From contig JACKAE010000003.1 of assembly GCA_020635205.1 (NCBI GenBank), forward strand, positions 744,001-808,000: a stretch of DNA of 64,000 nt, in the 5' to 3' direction. Positions 25,447 to 35,179 of this stretch are shown piece by piece. The notes below the pieces were generated by a model, which searched no databases, was not told the DNA's origin, and saw only the letters and a program-made list of their open reading frames with translations. Made by a program: the position numbers and the translations under genes. Within the stretch, counting starts at the first letter, position 1; each line of letters opens with the position of its first letter. Source of the DNA: Ignavibacteria bacterium (GTDB lineage: Bacteria; Bacteroidota; Ignavibacteria; OLB7).

Positions 25447-26805
25447 ATGCCTATAACTGACCGCTCTTCTAATTCTAAACATGTCCACATCGTCACACTC
25501 GGCTGCTCAAAAAATGTTGTCGACTCCGAGACGCTGATGGGATTGCTCCGACGGAACAATATCACGCTCGTCGATGAAGCCGAAGGAGCCGATGCAGTGA
25601 TTATCAACACCTGCGGCTTTATCGATATGGCGAAGGAGGAGTCGGTTAACACAATTCTCGACGCTGTGGAGATGAAAAAGGGGGGAGAGATTGGCCAGCT
25701 CTACGTTGCCGGATGTCTTTCGGAACGATATCGGAGTGATCTTGAACGGGATATTCCAGAAGTGGATGCCTACTTTGGTGTGACCGACTTCACGAACATC
25801 CTGCGGACAATCAATCCAAACCACAAGTTCGATCTGCTGGGGGAGCGCTACGTCCCACCTGGATCGAAGAGTGCATACTTGAAAATCTCTGAAGGTTGTG
25901 ATAATCCCTGCTCCTTCTGCGCCATTCCGCTGATGCGTGGTGGCCACGTCTCCCGCTCGCTCGACGACATTCTGATTGAAGCACAGCACCTCGCCTCAGA
26001 AGGTGTTCGGGAACTTGTGGTGGTTGGTCAGGACACCACGTATTGGGGAAAAGATCTGTTTGGTGAACGCCGTCTCGCGCAACTCCTGACAAAGCTCGGT
26101 GAAGTTCGAGGGATCGAGTGGATTCGCCTGATGTACGCCTACCCCTCGCGCTTCCCACACAACATCTTGCCAGTAATTCGCGATACGCCCACAATCTGCA
26201 AGTATATGGACATGCCAATTCAGCATGTCAGCGATCCCGTACTCAAGTCGATGCGCCGGGGTCTCTCCCGCCGAACCCTCATGAATCTGATCGAGCAGAT
26301 CAAGAAAGAAGTCCCCGGCATCGCGTTGCGAACAACATTGATTGTCGGTTACCCGAACGAGGGGGAAAAGGAATTCGAAGAGCTGCTGGAATTTGTTCGG
26401 TTTGCTGAGTTTGACCGCCTTGGCGTCTTCCCCTATTCTCAGGAAGAGCGAACGATCGCATACGATATGGAAGACCCAATTCCAGCCGAGGTGAAGGAGG
26501 AACGGATTGCACAGATCATGGAAGCACAGCGCGAAATCTCCGCCCGAAAGAATGATGCTCTCGTCGGAACAACACAAAAACTTATGGTGGAGAAGGAAGT
26601 GGAGGGAGAATACTTCTGCCGCTCCGAGCGAGATGCCCCTGAGGTTGACGGTGAGGTCTACATCACAAGCAACACTCTCCTGAAGCCGGGTGAATTTGTA
26701 GAGGCAGATATTACCGGCTCTCTCGACTACGATCTCTTCGGAGAGTACATCCGTCACGCTGATACAGTCAGCGATTCGTGGGAGAAGTTGTTGCCAGTTT
26801 TGTAG
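25447..26805 (+). CDS. rimO: ribosomal protein uS12 methylthiotransferase
   Basis: A 452-residue radical-SAM enzyme that adds a methylthio group to an aspartate of ribosomal protein S12. The N-terminal MTTase domain has C20, C56 and C90 for one iron-sulfur cluster; the radical-SAM motif CDNPCSFC supplies C151, C155 and C158. The phrase LGCSKNVVDSE and GHVSRSLDDIL-type GGHVSRSLDDILIEA separate it from MiaB. A C-terminal TRAM domain (TQKLMVEKEVEGEYFCRSER to VEADITGSLDYDLFGE) completes it. Length is typical. It may be co-transcribed with the HNH module in front of it. Confidence 0.96.
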   Translation: MPITDRSSNSKHVHIVTLGCSKNVVDSETLMGLLRRNNITLVDEAEGADAVIINTCGFIDMAKEESVNTILDAVEMKKGGEIGQLYVAGCLSERYRSDLERDIPEVDAYFGVTDFTNILRTINPNHKFDLLGERYVPPGSKSAYLKISEGCDNPCSFCAIPLMRGGHVSRSLDDILIEAQHLASEGVRELVVVGQDTTYWGKDLFGERRLAQLLTKLGEVRGIEWIRLMYAYPSRFPHNILPVIRDTPTICKYMDMPIQHVSDPVLKSMRRGLSRRTLMNLIEQIKKEVPGIALRTTLIVGYPNEGEKEFEELLEFVRFAEFDRLGVFPYSQEERTIAYDMEDPIPAEVKEERIAQIMEAQREISARKNDALVGTTQKLMVEKEVEGEYFCRSERDAPEVDGEVYITSNTLLKPGEFVEADITGSLDYDLFGEYIRHADTVSDSWEKLLPVL

Positions 26806-26855
26806 AGTGAATAAGTTTGTGAGTGTAGGATTTGGTCAATACGATATTCCGTAGT

Positions 26856-26873
26856 GGGCAAAAGCCTTTGCCC
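26856..26873. terminator. weak hairpin between converging genes
   Basis: GGGCAAA and TTTGCCC form a seven-base stem with loop AGCC between the stops of rimO and the beta-lactamase-like gene. It is followed by pyrimidines but lacks a real T-run, so terminator function is uncertain. Confidence 0.35.
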
Positions 26874-26916
26874 CTCTCCTCTACCGGTGCTGTAGGCTTG
26901 AGTCCCCTCCCCACCT

Positions 26917-28671
26917 TTACTTCACCTTCTCAAACTTGAGTTTTCCGAAAATTAGTAATGTGATAGCCTTGGGATCGTTGGTATCGAACAGAAACGATGC
27001 TCCATCATCGGAATTGACAAACTCATTATCACCAACAGAGGTCAGCAAATATCGGTAACCTTGGCTGTTGCCATATAGCTTCCCATTCACTTCCTCAATT
27101 TCAATCGTCCAATCAGTCTGGCCATTTACAGTCTGATCAATTGCTAAATACTCCCCCTCTAACAACTTCAGTTGTTCAACGGAACTTTTTCTGACCACTG
27201 GCTCTGTGTTTACCCCCAAAGCATTTAACACTTGTTTGCCGTTTTGATTCCCTGGATTCAATTGCATTGACCTCTTATAATTCTCAATGGCTTGATTTGT
27301 ATCTCCAAGCATCAGGAGTGCCTCTCCATAACTATCGTAGACATTAAATGAATTTGGATATGCCTCAACATTTAGTTCAAAGGTAGAGATAGCTTCTTTC
27401 GTCCTCCCTGATTGCAAAAAGCTATACCCAAGAAGGTTCATCTCGTTTTCATTGAGATAATAGTTATTAGAATTTTTGACCTCTTCATAGAAATCAAGCG
27501 CAGCTACTATCCCTTCTCTTTCAACGACATCTGAGAACGAGTTAGCAATAGATTTTTTAGGGAAATCGTATGGCTTATCGTAAAGAATTCCAGCGATAGC
27601 TATTGTCATTGCATTAAGTGGTGCTCCACCTGTATTATTGAGCAATAGAATTAATGATTTCTTTGATGGAACTCGAGTAATCAGAGAAGTATACCCATTT
27701 ACAGAACCACCATGGCTAATTGTAGATAGCTGTTCCTCGGTATTTCCAATAGAGAGTTGGCCAATTTCCCAGCCATAGCCATAATGCTGCCCGAACGCAT
27801 TGACATATTTATTAAACAATAGATCTATATACTTCTTGGGAAGGAGTTTTTCTGTGTATAGAGCTTGATCCCAGAGGTATAGATCTTCAACGGTTGAATA
27901 CATCCCCCCGGCAGCATACGGCGTCGACATATTGATGTAGCTGGCATTTACAAAAGAATTTCCATTTTTATAATAGCCCGAAGATCTATTTTCCAAGACT
28001 ACACTGTTCTGATCATAGCCCGTATTCTTCATTTCAAGAGGAGCAAGTATCTTATCATACAGCACCTGTTCATAAGGTTTTTCAGCAACCTTCTCGATAA
28101 TAGCACCTAACAAGACATAACCCGAATTGCTATACTCAAATCTCTTCCCTGGAGTGAATTCAAGTGCTGAGTCAGCAAAAAGACTCACAAGCTCTTCTTG
28201 GTTATTGTGGCGGAGCATTACATCCCTATAGTTAGGGAATGAGGTGTAATTTGGAATCCCTGAAGTGTGGGTAAGCAGGTGGTGAATTGTGATGTAATCA
28301 CCACTCTCTTTAGGATAATCTGGTAGATATGTTGAGATTGGCACATCTAATTTTAGCCGATTTTCAGCAAACAATTGAACAATTAACATTGCTGTAAATT
28401 GTTTGGTAATGGAGCCTAATCGGTGTTTTGTGTTAGGTTGATTTGGAATACCCCACTCCATATTAGCCAGCCCGAACCCTTTCTTATAGAGAACCTTACC
28501 ATTTTCTGCAACGAGAACAGATCCATTAAACAGCCCATACTCAGCATATTCATCTATGAGTTCGTCGAGTTTATCAGCTTTGCTTTGGCTGTAAGCGCTA
28601 CTCAGGACTGCTATTAGCAGCAATAGCACGGAAAAAGAAGTTCTAATAACCATTCTCTTATCGTCACTCAT
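26917..28671 (-). CDS. exported serine beta-lactamase-fold hydrolase with TPR region
   Basis: A 584-residue protein with a signal peptide (VIRTSFSVLLLLIAVLSSAYSQ) and a class C beta-lactamase/D-aminopeptidase fold: SxxK as SITKQ, YxN as YSNSGY, and HGGS in the third position. Members cleave D-amino-acid peptides, esters or beta-lactams in the periplasm or outside. Residues of about 390-485 carry TPR-like helices (SFLQSGRTKEAISTFELNVE, NQAIENYKRSMQLNPGN), and the last 90 form a small beta domain. The base composition and codon choice are clearly more AT-rich than in neighbouring genes, which points to recent acquisition. ATG 28671 or ATG 28653 could be the start. Confidence 0.88.
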   Translation of the reverse strand: MSDDKRMVIRTSFSVLLLLIAVLSSAYSQSKADKLDELIDEYAEYGLFNGSVLVAENGKVLYKKGFGLANMEWGIPNQPNTKHRLGSITKQFTAMLIVQLFAENRLKLDVPISTYLPDYPKESGDYITIHHLLTHTSGIPNYTSFPNYRDVMLRHNNQEELVSLFADSALEFTPGKRFEYSNSGYVLLGAIIEKVAEKPYEQVLYDKILAPLEMKNTGYDQNSVVLENRSSGYYKNGNSFVNASYINMSTPYAAGGMYSTVEDLYLWDQALYTEKLLPKKYIDLLFNKYVNAFGQHYGYGWEIGQLSIGNTEEQLSTISHGGSVNGYTSLITRVPSKKSLILLLNNTGGAPLNAMTIAIAGILYDKPYDFPKKSIANSFSDVVEREGIVAALDFYEEVKNSNNYYLNENEMNLLGYSFLQSGRTKEAISTFELNVEAYPNSFNVYDSYGEALLMLGDTNQAIENYKRSMQLNPGNQNGKQVLNALGVNTEPVVRKSSVEQLKLLEGEYLAIDQTVNGQTDWTIEIEEVNGKLYGNSQGYRYLLTSVGDNEFVNSDDGASFLFDTNDPKAITLLIFGKLKFEKVK

Positions 28672-28849
28672 CTTGTTGATTTAATTTCTATCGAGAGTAG
28701 AGATCGCCTGATAACAATTCTCCTCACCAACACCAAGAGTGGTTTGAAGTTTCAAAATTCTGGTAAAATTCTGGGTGAACGTATCGGATTTCCCTATTCT
28801 CGTATCTTTGCCGCTGTCCACGCCTTCTACATCAACCGGACTATAACCT

Positions 28850-31800
28850 ATGGAACTGTTCGTTTACGTACTACGAACCGGTCCCCGAGATTTGTGCTTT
28901 GGATCCAACACAATCGGATTCCTCTTTCCCTCGATTTTGCTCGCAACTCTTTTCTTTTTTGTGCTACCAGATTGTCTTCAATCTCAGAACAATCTCGTTG
29001 TAGAGTCTACCGATCAGAGCAAGTGGCCGCTGATCACCACACGATTCTATCTACTCGACCTCGCCGGACAATCGGTGTCGGACGTATCGAAAGAGAAGAT
29101 GAAGGTCAGAGAAAATGGAACCGAACGGGAGATTCTCTCCTTTAACTGCCCCAGTACAAATCCGTCAGGTAATATCTCAGCAATCCTTTCGATTGACATT
29201 TCTGGCTCAATGGCCAACGTAGGGTCGGGGGGACGTATGCCGAACATTGAGCTTGCCCGCGCCGCAGCCGATGCCTGGATCAACGCACTTCCAGAAGGTT
29301 CATCTGAGTGTGGGATTACGTCGTTCGACGATAGAGCGTATGGACTAACCGACCTAACAACCGACCGCAGATTGATGCGGGCTGCTGTGGAGACTTTGAA
29401 ACCGAGCGGCGGAACGAACTACGACGCAGCACTCCTTTCATCTCCCGCCGGAGGACTCCCCCTTCTATCGAAAGGGAAGCATCGCCGTGTCCTCGTCTTC
29501 CTAACCGATGGACTGAGCAAGAGCAACCCCGAACCCATTATCGCCGAGGCAAAACGGATCGACGGGGTGATCTTCTGCGTCACGCTCGGCATGCGCACAC
29601 CCGATGTGCTGAAAGAAATTGCTGAGAAGACCGGAGGTGGTTGGTTCGAGAACGTGACGACAGTTGAGGAGGCAGAGGCAATCTACCGCGCAATCCTCTA
29701 CAGAGCGCGTGGTGGCCAACCGTGTGAGATAACCTGGCAGAGTGGCTCCGATTGTGATCCTGAGCGAAGCATCGTGATGTCCTACACTTCTCCCTCACTT
29801 CGCAACAACTTTGGCTACACCGCTCCAGATCGCTCTATCCCCCGGCTTACAATCTCGCCAACAATACTCTTCTTCGATTCAGCAACCCATGAAGGAGAGG
29901 TAACGTTCACGGCTCCCGCAGCGCCGGTAAGGATTGACCGGATCGAGCAACTGCCGGGAGGAACTGAATTTGTCATAGAGATGCCCTCTCTGCCAATAAC
30001 GCTTGGGTCAGGCGAATCTCGAACACTAAAAGTGCGATCCAGAACCAACTCCAGTAGCTATGCAGTGAGTCAGTGGAAGATTGAAAGCTCCTGCTATGCC
30101 ACAACGCTGGTTGCTCGACGAAGTGGAGCAAAGAACGAGGTAATCCCCATTCACTTGGTCTCTCCAAACGGAGGAGAAGTCTTCAACGCCGGAGAACGCG
30201 CACTCATTACGTGGGATGGCGTAGCCCCCGAAACTCCAGTGCGACTTGAGTACAGCATCAACGCCGGAAGAACGTGGACGATTATTGCGGAGGGGGTAAC
30301 CGGCGGACTTTACTCGTGGCACGTGCCGGGAACGCCGAGCACTGATTGTTTAGCTCGCGTCTCAGTAATCACTTCCGAAAAAGAAGCAACCCGTGTTGCC
30401 ACGCTACCAGTGGAGAAGCATCATTGGGGAATTGATCCAAAGGGGGAGTTCATTGCCGGATACTTAGGCGACACAACGATCGTTACTTCTGGAAGCACCC
30501 GCACTCCTGCCGGGAACTTTGGCCTCTGGAGTGTCGCAACTGGCAATCTCGTAAAAACGTGGATGGTGGTTGGCGACGCTGTCAGCTCATACAAAGACCC
30601 AACGCCGACAAGTGTTGAGTACGACCCAACAGGACGCTACATACTCTGTGGGAAGTATATGTTAGATGCAAAGACGGGGAAACTTCTCTGGTGGACGCAG
30701 GGGGGCAAAGCAAACACTCACGGCTATATGGTTGAAGATGCAATTACATCCTCATTCTCTCCCGATGGGGACAAAGTTCTTCTCCGAATCGCAAAAGATG
30801 GAGGTGAAGTTCTCGGCATTCTCGACAGCAAGACAGGACGGACTATCAGAACAGTTGGAGATTTACGGCTTGGCATTTCAACTGCCCAATTCTCTCCCGA
30901 CGGAAAGACTGTGCTTACCTCGGCTCGTGATGGCGTTACGCTCTGGAATGCAAACACCGGAACACAAACGAAACGATTAACCGAACGTTCTTCATACTCG
31001 ACAACGTTCTCCCGCTCTGGAAAGTATGTTGCCGCCGTTCCCAACAGCTCCGATTCGATGCTTGTGTGGGAAGCTGCAACCAACGCTCCACCTCAATCGA
31101 TTTTTATTGGAAAGAATGCCAGCGGCTACAAAGCAGCCCGGTTTGCTCCAGATGAAACGGGAGTTGTTGTCTGGCGGGATGGACGACCCGGCATTGCCGA
31201 TTTCCGAAGTGGAGAAGTTAGAATGACCTACGGAGAAAAAACGACATCTCGCTCCGCTCTCCGCCTCGCCTACAGTCCAGATGGCACAATGGCCTCAATG
31301 GTCGAGCCGTATGGGTCAGTAAAGCAACTTGTTCTCACCGACGCAGCCACCGGCAATATCATCACTACTGCTCGCGACAGTGGCTCGATGGTCGGGATTA
31401 GCATGGGAGTTTCTGCCGATGGAGCGCACGTCGTCTGGAGCTACGGATACAACCTGGTGATCGCCGACGTAAATGGTGGAACTGGCACAGATAAGTCGGA
31501 CGACCTCTGGACAATTTTGGGGAAGGCCGATCCACAGTTTGTCGACGTTGATTTTGGCAAGCATAAAGTTGGGACAAGTCGCGATTCTGTTATTAGTGGT
31601 TTTCTATCAAATCGAGGGAATGCCCCACTTCGCGTGGAGAGTATCGACATTGTTGATGGTGATAACGAAAACTTTGACTTGGTCTCCCCTCTCCCCCCGT
31701 TCGATGTTCCAGCAGGAAGCGTCCGCTCTGTAGAGTTTCGTTTTGCCCCCACTTCAACCGGAAAGAAAGGATCAGTTGCACTAATGAAAACCGATGTGGG

Positions 31801-32872
31801 AAGACTCTCCGCTCGCCTGACCGGCAATGGAGTTGGGGCAACACTCCGGGTTGAAGGAGATGTTATCGATTTTGGAGAAAAAGAGGTCGGCAAAGGACAC
31901 GACACCACGCTCCTCTCGTTCATTCGGGCTATTGGCTCTTCTTCAGTCACTATCATCTCAGCAGAACTGACCGGAGCAAACAGAGAACGGTTCCAACTAC
32001 GTGAATCGTTAAATGGAAAAACTCTCGAGGGTGGCACATCCATTCCCCTCTCCCTCCAGTTCCTTCCCGACACGATTGGTCTCTTCTCGGCTCCTCTCCT
32101 GCTAACACTCTCAGATGGAGAAGAGGTGACCGTAGCGGTTCATGGACGAGGAGGTATGGGGGCTGAACGCTATCCCGACCCAACAACGTTCCGGACAGTG
32201 GCAATTCCGAATGCAGTGATACCACCTGCTGGAACCTTTATTGCCGGAAGTTACGACCTGCTTGGTCTGATGGCTGGCTACTCATTTACCGACAACATTA
32301 TGATTCTCGCCGGCGGTGCGCCTCCACTACCGGACGACTGGGGAGGAACAAACGGAAGTGCGTTCGGAGCCTACTCCATTGGTCTGAAAGGGAATCTTCA
32401 CCTAAACGACAGGCTTCAAGTTGCCGCAGGGTTTCAGTGGGGAGCAAGTTTCTACGAGGAAGAGAGTACGCCGGAAGATGATTCCCGCATTATTACCCCT
32501 ACGCTCTACGGAGCTATCAGCTACGGAAACGACGACCGCAGGATATCCCTCACCGGAGGCTACGCTTTCAAGCGGCATACAACCTTGGTTGATCCGGCAA
32601 CCGGACTGATCGACGAGTTCCCCAAAGAGGCTCCGATTATCGCACTCGGTGGAGATTGGCGAGTTGGTGATCGGTGGAAACTTGCGGCGGAGGGAGTCTA
32701 CATGAAAACCGTCGGCACAGCACCTATCATCACTACGGCACGTTGGTTCGGCAAAACGTGGGCACTCGATTTCGGGGCGGCCTGGTTGCTGATTGAAACT
32801 GGTGAAGATACTCCCCCCTCCTTCCCAGTAGCCCCACTCATTAGCTTTGTCTGGGTATATCCTACGCGATAA
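28850..32872 (+). CDS. VWA / WD40-like / ASH protein with C-terminal outer-membrane barrel-like domain
   Basis: A 1340-residue fusion. A hydrophobic export segment lies at about residues 23-45. A von Willebrand A domain follows with the metal site DISGS at 116-120 and LVFLTDG near 210. Residues of about 385-470 resemble an Ig-like block (LVSPNGGEVFNAGERALITW). Residues of about 480-880 are WD40-like blades with repeats such as AQFSPDGKTVLTSARDGVTLW. Two ASH domains follow (DVDFGKHKVGTSRDSVISG; VIDFGEKEVGKGHDTTLLS). The last about 190 residues alternate like beta-barrel strands (GLKGNLHLNDRLQVAAGFQW, LYGAISYGNDDRRISLTGG) and end in FVWVYPTR. A large periplasmic or surface part tethered by a small barrel is the simplest reading; ligand and role are unknown. 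Confidence 0.85.
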   Translation: MELFVYVLRTGPRDLCFGSNTIGFLFPSILLATLFFFVLPDCLQSQNNLVVESTDQSKWPLITTRFYLLDLAGQSVSDVSKEKMKVRENGTEREILSFNCPSTNPSGNISAILSIDISGSMANVGSGGRMPNIELARAAADAWINALPEGSSECGITSFDDRAYGLTDLTTDRRLMRAAVETLKPSGGTNYDAALLSSPAGGLPLLSKGKHRRVLVFLTDGLSKSNPEPIIAEAKRIDGVIFCVTLGMRTPDVLKEIAEKTGGGWFENVTTVEEAEAIYRAILYRARGGQPCEITWQSGSDCDPERSIVMSYTSPSLRNNFGYTAPDRSIPRLTISPTILFFDSATHEGEVTFTAPAAPVRIDRIEQLPGGTEFVIEMPSLPITLGSGESRTLKVRSRTNSSSYAVSQWKIESSCYATTLVARRSGAKNEVIPIHLVSPNGGEVFNAGERALITWDGVAPETPVRLEYSINAGRTWTIIAEGVTGGLYSWHVPGTPSTDCLARVSVITSEKEATRVATLPVEKHHWGIDPKGEFIAGYLGDTTIVTSGSTRTPAGNFGLWSVATGNLVKTWMVVGDAVSSYKDPTPTSVEYDPTGRYILCGKYMLDAKTGKLLWWTQGGKANTHGYMVEDAITSSFSPDGDKVLLRIAKDGGEVLGILDSKTGRTIRTVGDLRLGISTAQFSPDGKTVLTSARDGVTLWNANTGTQTKRLTERSSYSTTFSRSGKYVAAVPNSSDSMLVWEAATNAPPQSIFIGKNASGYKAARFAPDETGVVVWRDGRPGIADFRSGEVRMTYGEKTTSRSALRLAYSPDGTMASMVEPYGSVKQLVLTDAATGNIITTARDSGSMVGISMGVSADGAHVVWSYGYNLVIADVNGGTGTDKSDDLWTILGKADPQFVDVDFGKHKVGTSRDSVISGFLSNRGNAPLRVESIDIVDGDNENFDLVSPLPPFDVPAGSVRSVEFRFAPTSTGKKGSVALMKTDVGRLSARLTGNGVGATLRVEGDVIDFGEKEVGKGHDTTLLSFIRAIGSSSVTIISAELTGANRERFQLRESLNGKTLEGGTSIPLSLQFLPDTIGLFSAPLLLTLSDGEEVTVAVHGRGGMGAERYPDPTTFRTVAIPNAVIPPAGTFIAGSYDLLGLMAGYSFTDNIMILAGGAPPLPDDWGGTNGSAFGAYSIGLKGNLHLNDRLQVAAGFQWGASFYEEESTPEDDSRIITPTLYGAISYGNDDRRISLTGGYAFKRHTTLVDPATGLIDEFPKEAPIIALGGDWRVGDRWKLAAEGVYMKTVGTAPIITTARWFGKTWALDFGAAWLLIETGEDTPPSFPVAPLISFVWVYPTR

Positions 32873-33089
32873 GTCTCGCAAGATGAAATATGAATTGGAT
32901 AGATCACGACAGTGGAAGCATAGATATCCTCTCTATCTGTTGTCATCCGTGCAATCTGTGTGCGATTTGCGATAGAACGTCCTGCGCTCCGACCAAAAGC
33001 CAAGCACCAAAATCCAAACGAAAGAGGACTATTGTTTCATCCAGAAAGGATAACTTCGCGAAATACTTTCGTTGAACGATTTTTCAGCT

Positions 33090-33749
33090 ATGAAACTGAC
33101 ACGTTATGGACTCGACGTTCTCGTCGTCACGCTCCTGATTGCCCTCGGCCTGATTATCGGTGGTCTGCTAATTGAGCTGCCGGTTGTTCGGTGGGGAATG
33201 GTGATACTTGGGCTATTACTTTCAGCCTTCACCCTCTACTTCTTCCGCGATCCTGAACGAACCCTTCCCGCGGGAGCTGATGGGCGAACCGTAATCTCCC
33301 CTGCCGACGGCAAAGTCTTCCTGATTCACGACGTTGAGGATACCGAGTACCACAAAGGACCAGCCAAACTGGTTGCGATCTTCCTCTCCCCGCTCGACGT
33401 TCACGTCAACCGAAACCCGATTTCTGGAGAAGTAGACCACATGGTCTACCACAAAGGAGAGTTTGTGCCAGCCTTCAAGGATAAATCGTCAGAAGTAAAC
33501 GAGCGAACACACATTGGGATTCGTGGTGAGCACTTCCGATTGATGGTGAAGCAGATTGCAGGTGCGGTTGCTCGACGCATTGTCTGCCCCTTGCAAGTTG
33601 GGGATCCGGTAAAAGTAGGAGAGCGCTTCGGCATGATAAAGTTCGGTAGTCGAACAGATTTGATACTCCCTCCTGAGATGGAGATTTTGGTAAAGCCGGG
33701 AGATAGAGTTGTTGGAGGAGTTACGATCATCAGCCGAATGCCTTCCTAA
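33090..33749 (+). CDS. psd: phosphatidylserine decarboxylase proenzyme
   Basis: A 219-residue short-type Psd that makes phosphatidylethanolamine from phosphatidylserine. Two N-terminal membrane segments (LVVTLLIALGLIIGGLL, WGMVILGLLLSAFTLYFF) precede the catalytic part with ISPADGKV, FLSPLDVHVNR and the self-cleavage site in MIKFGSRTDLIL, where the Ser of Gly-Ser becomes the pyruvoyl group. I use ATG 33090 (MKLTRYGLDVL); the frame extends to a TTG at 33072 with no ribosome site. pssA follows in the same direction after 225 bases, giving the full route from CDP-diacylglycerol to PE. Confidence 0.95.
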   Translation: MKLTRYGLDVLVVTLLIALGLIIGGLLIELPVVRWGMVILGLLLSAFTLYFFRDPERTLPAGADGRTVISPADGKVFLIHDVEDTEYHKGPAKLVAIFLSPLDVHVNRNPISGEVDHMVYHKGEFVPAFKDKSSEVNERTHIGIRGEHFRLMVKQIAGAVARRIVCPLQVGDPVKVGERFGMIKFGSRTDLILPPEMEILVKPGDRVVGGVTIISRMPS

Positions 33750-33974
33750 ACTGGCACGGATTGATTCAGCCCGTTTCTCCCGGAGTCGGTATTTTCGTGG
33801 AAGGTTATCGGTAGAAGATAGGATGTTGGAGAGAGTGTGGAATGGTTTTCCCTCCTCCATTCATTCCGCTTCACGGAAATTTGAGTAGGGAGAGTAGAGA
33901 GTACGGAAGTCTCAAAGCTGATCGATGAATATTCTACCTCTTCTATTCCACATTCCATAAAGACCAGGAACAGC

Positions 33975-34742
33975 GTGCCAATTCGCGTTACCCGCTCGGT
34001 GATCCCGAGCCTCTTCACAACAATGAATCTCTTCAGCGGCTTTGTTGCCATTATCAAGGCGACCGAGGGAGAGTATGTTGTGGCCGCTTGGTTCATTGTT
34101 CTCTCGGTTATCTTCGATGGTCTCGATGGAGCAATGGCTCGTTTAACGAAGACAAGTTCGGAGTTTGGTGTCGAGCTTGACTCTTTAGCCGATGTCGTCA
34201 GTTTCGGTGTTGCCCCCTCCTATATTCTCTACGCAGCATTTTTTCACCAGTGGGAAGCTGTCGGCATGGTGATTGCAGGACTTCCGGCAATGTGTGGCGC
34301 GCTCCGCTTAGCTCGCTTCAATGTGCAGCTTACCGGTTTCGACAAAGAATACTTCCTCGGTCTCCCAATTCCCGCCGGGGCGCTCACTACCATTAGCTAC
34401 CTTGTCTTCCATCACCTCTCGAACGATACGATTCCTCCAACCGAAATTCGCCCAGCACTCCTCGCAATTATCACTATTGGCGTCTCCCTCCTGATGGTTA
34501 GCACAATCCGATACGATACCTTCCCAAAACCAACACCGAGAGCCATTAAAGCAGCTCCGGTCAAGTTTGCCATTGTCCTGCTCGGCATCGTTGCAATTAT
34601 CGTTACGAAAGGGAAGGGGATATTTCCCTTCATGGTGTTGTATCTTGTCTACGGAATGATTCGCCAACTCTTTCACATCCTCCGGCATGAAGAGGAAGAA
34701 GAGACGATGGAAGAGTTGGAAGAGACTCCGTTTGATATATAG
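33975..34742 (+). CDS. pssA: CDP-diacylglycerol-serine O-phosphatidyltransferase
   Basis: A 255-residue integral membrane enzyme of the CDP-alcohol phosphatidyltransferase family that produces phosphatidylserine. The family signature is complete: DGAMAR, eight residues, G, three residues, D, three residues, D, in the segment starting DGLDGAMARL. The start is GTG at 33975, with AGGA six bases upstream and the expected N-terminus (RVTRSVIPSLFTTMNLFSGF). The C-terminus is highly acidic (EEEEETMEELEETPFD). It acts just before Psd in the pathway. Confidence 0.95.
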   Translation: MPIRVTRSVIPSLFTTMNLFSGFVAIIKATEGEYVVAAWFIVLSVIFDGLDGAMARLTKTSSEFGVELDSLADVVSFGVAPSYILYAAFFHQWEAVGMVIAGLPAMCGALRLARFNVQLTGFDKEYFLGLPIPAGALTTISYLVFHHLSNDTIPPTEIRPALLAIITIGVSLLMVSTIRYDTFPKPTPRAIKAAPVKFAIVLLGIVAIIVTKGKGIFPFMVLYLVYGMIRQLFHILRHEEEEETMEELEETPFDI

Positions 34743-34912
34743 TCGAGTTTGTAGAGTTGGTGTGTGAGTTCGTGAGTGTGAGAGTGTATGAGTAACGATC
34801 TTCTTTGCTCAACGTTTAGTCTCGGTGGCTCAAAGTTCTCTACCTACTTACTCTTGATTTTTACTGCTATCTGAGTACGACAAACTTCTAACTATCATAC
34901 TTCTATCTATTT
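34743..34912. other. spacer with complement of the ACTC-word text
   Basis: Bases 34743-34792 read GAGTTTGTAGAGTTGG, then GTGAGTTCGTGAGTGTGAG, the reverse complement of the ACTC-rich spacers at 1.1-1.45 kb and 10.2-10.4 kb. The rest is the promoter region of purS and shows no other clear feature. Confidence 0.55.
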
Positions 34913-35179
34913 ATGTTCAAGGCTGAAGTTAATGTGATGCTTCGCGCTGCCATTTTGGATGTGCAGGGCAAAACCGTGGAAAATGCTCTTCGTTCACTGG
35001 GATACGGTGGAGCCGGACATGTACGTATCGGGAAGCACATTACGCTCGAAATCGATGCGGCGAATGCAGAGGAGGCAACAGCAATTGCCTACGAAATTGC
35101 GGAGAAGGTTCTGAGTAACCCGGTAATGGAGGATTTCACCGTAACGGTGATGGAAATGCAGGATGCGGAGGAAGTATGA
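34913..35179 (+). CDS. purS: phosphoribosylformylglycinamidine synthase subunit PurS
   Basis: An 88-residue subunit that bridges PurL and PurQ in the three-part FGAM synthase of purine synthesis. The family pattern is clear: FKAEVNVMLRAAILDVQGKT followed by ALRSLGY and the C-terminal strand VMEDFTVTVMEM. It overlaps purQ by four bases (ATGA), a usual arrangement. purL is not adjacent in this window. Confidence 0.95.
   Translation: MFKAEVNVMLRAAILDVQGKTVENALRSLGYGGAGHVRIGKHITLEIDAANAEEATAIAYEIAEKVLSNPVMEDFTVTVMEMQDAEEV

Noticed and set aside
33072..33089. TTG start for psd six codons upstream.
   Set aside because: No ribosome site supports it and ATG 33090 gives the usual basic start before the first membrane helix.
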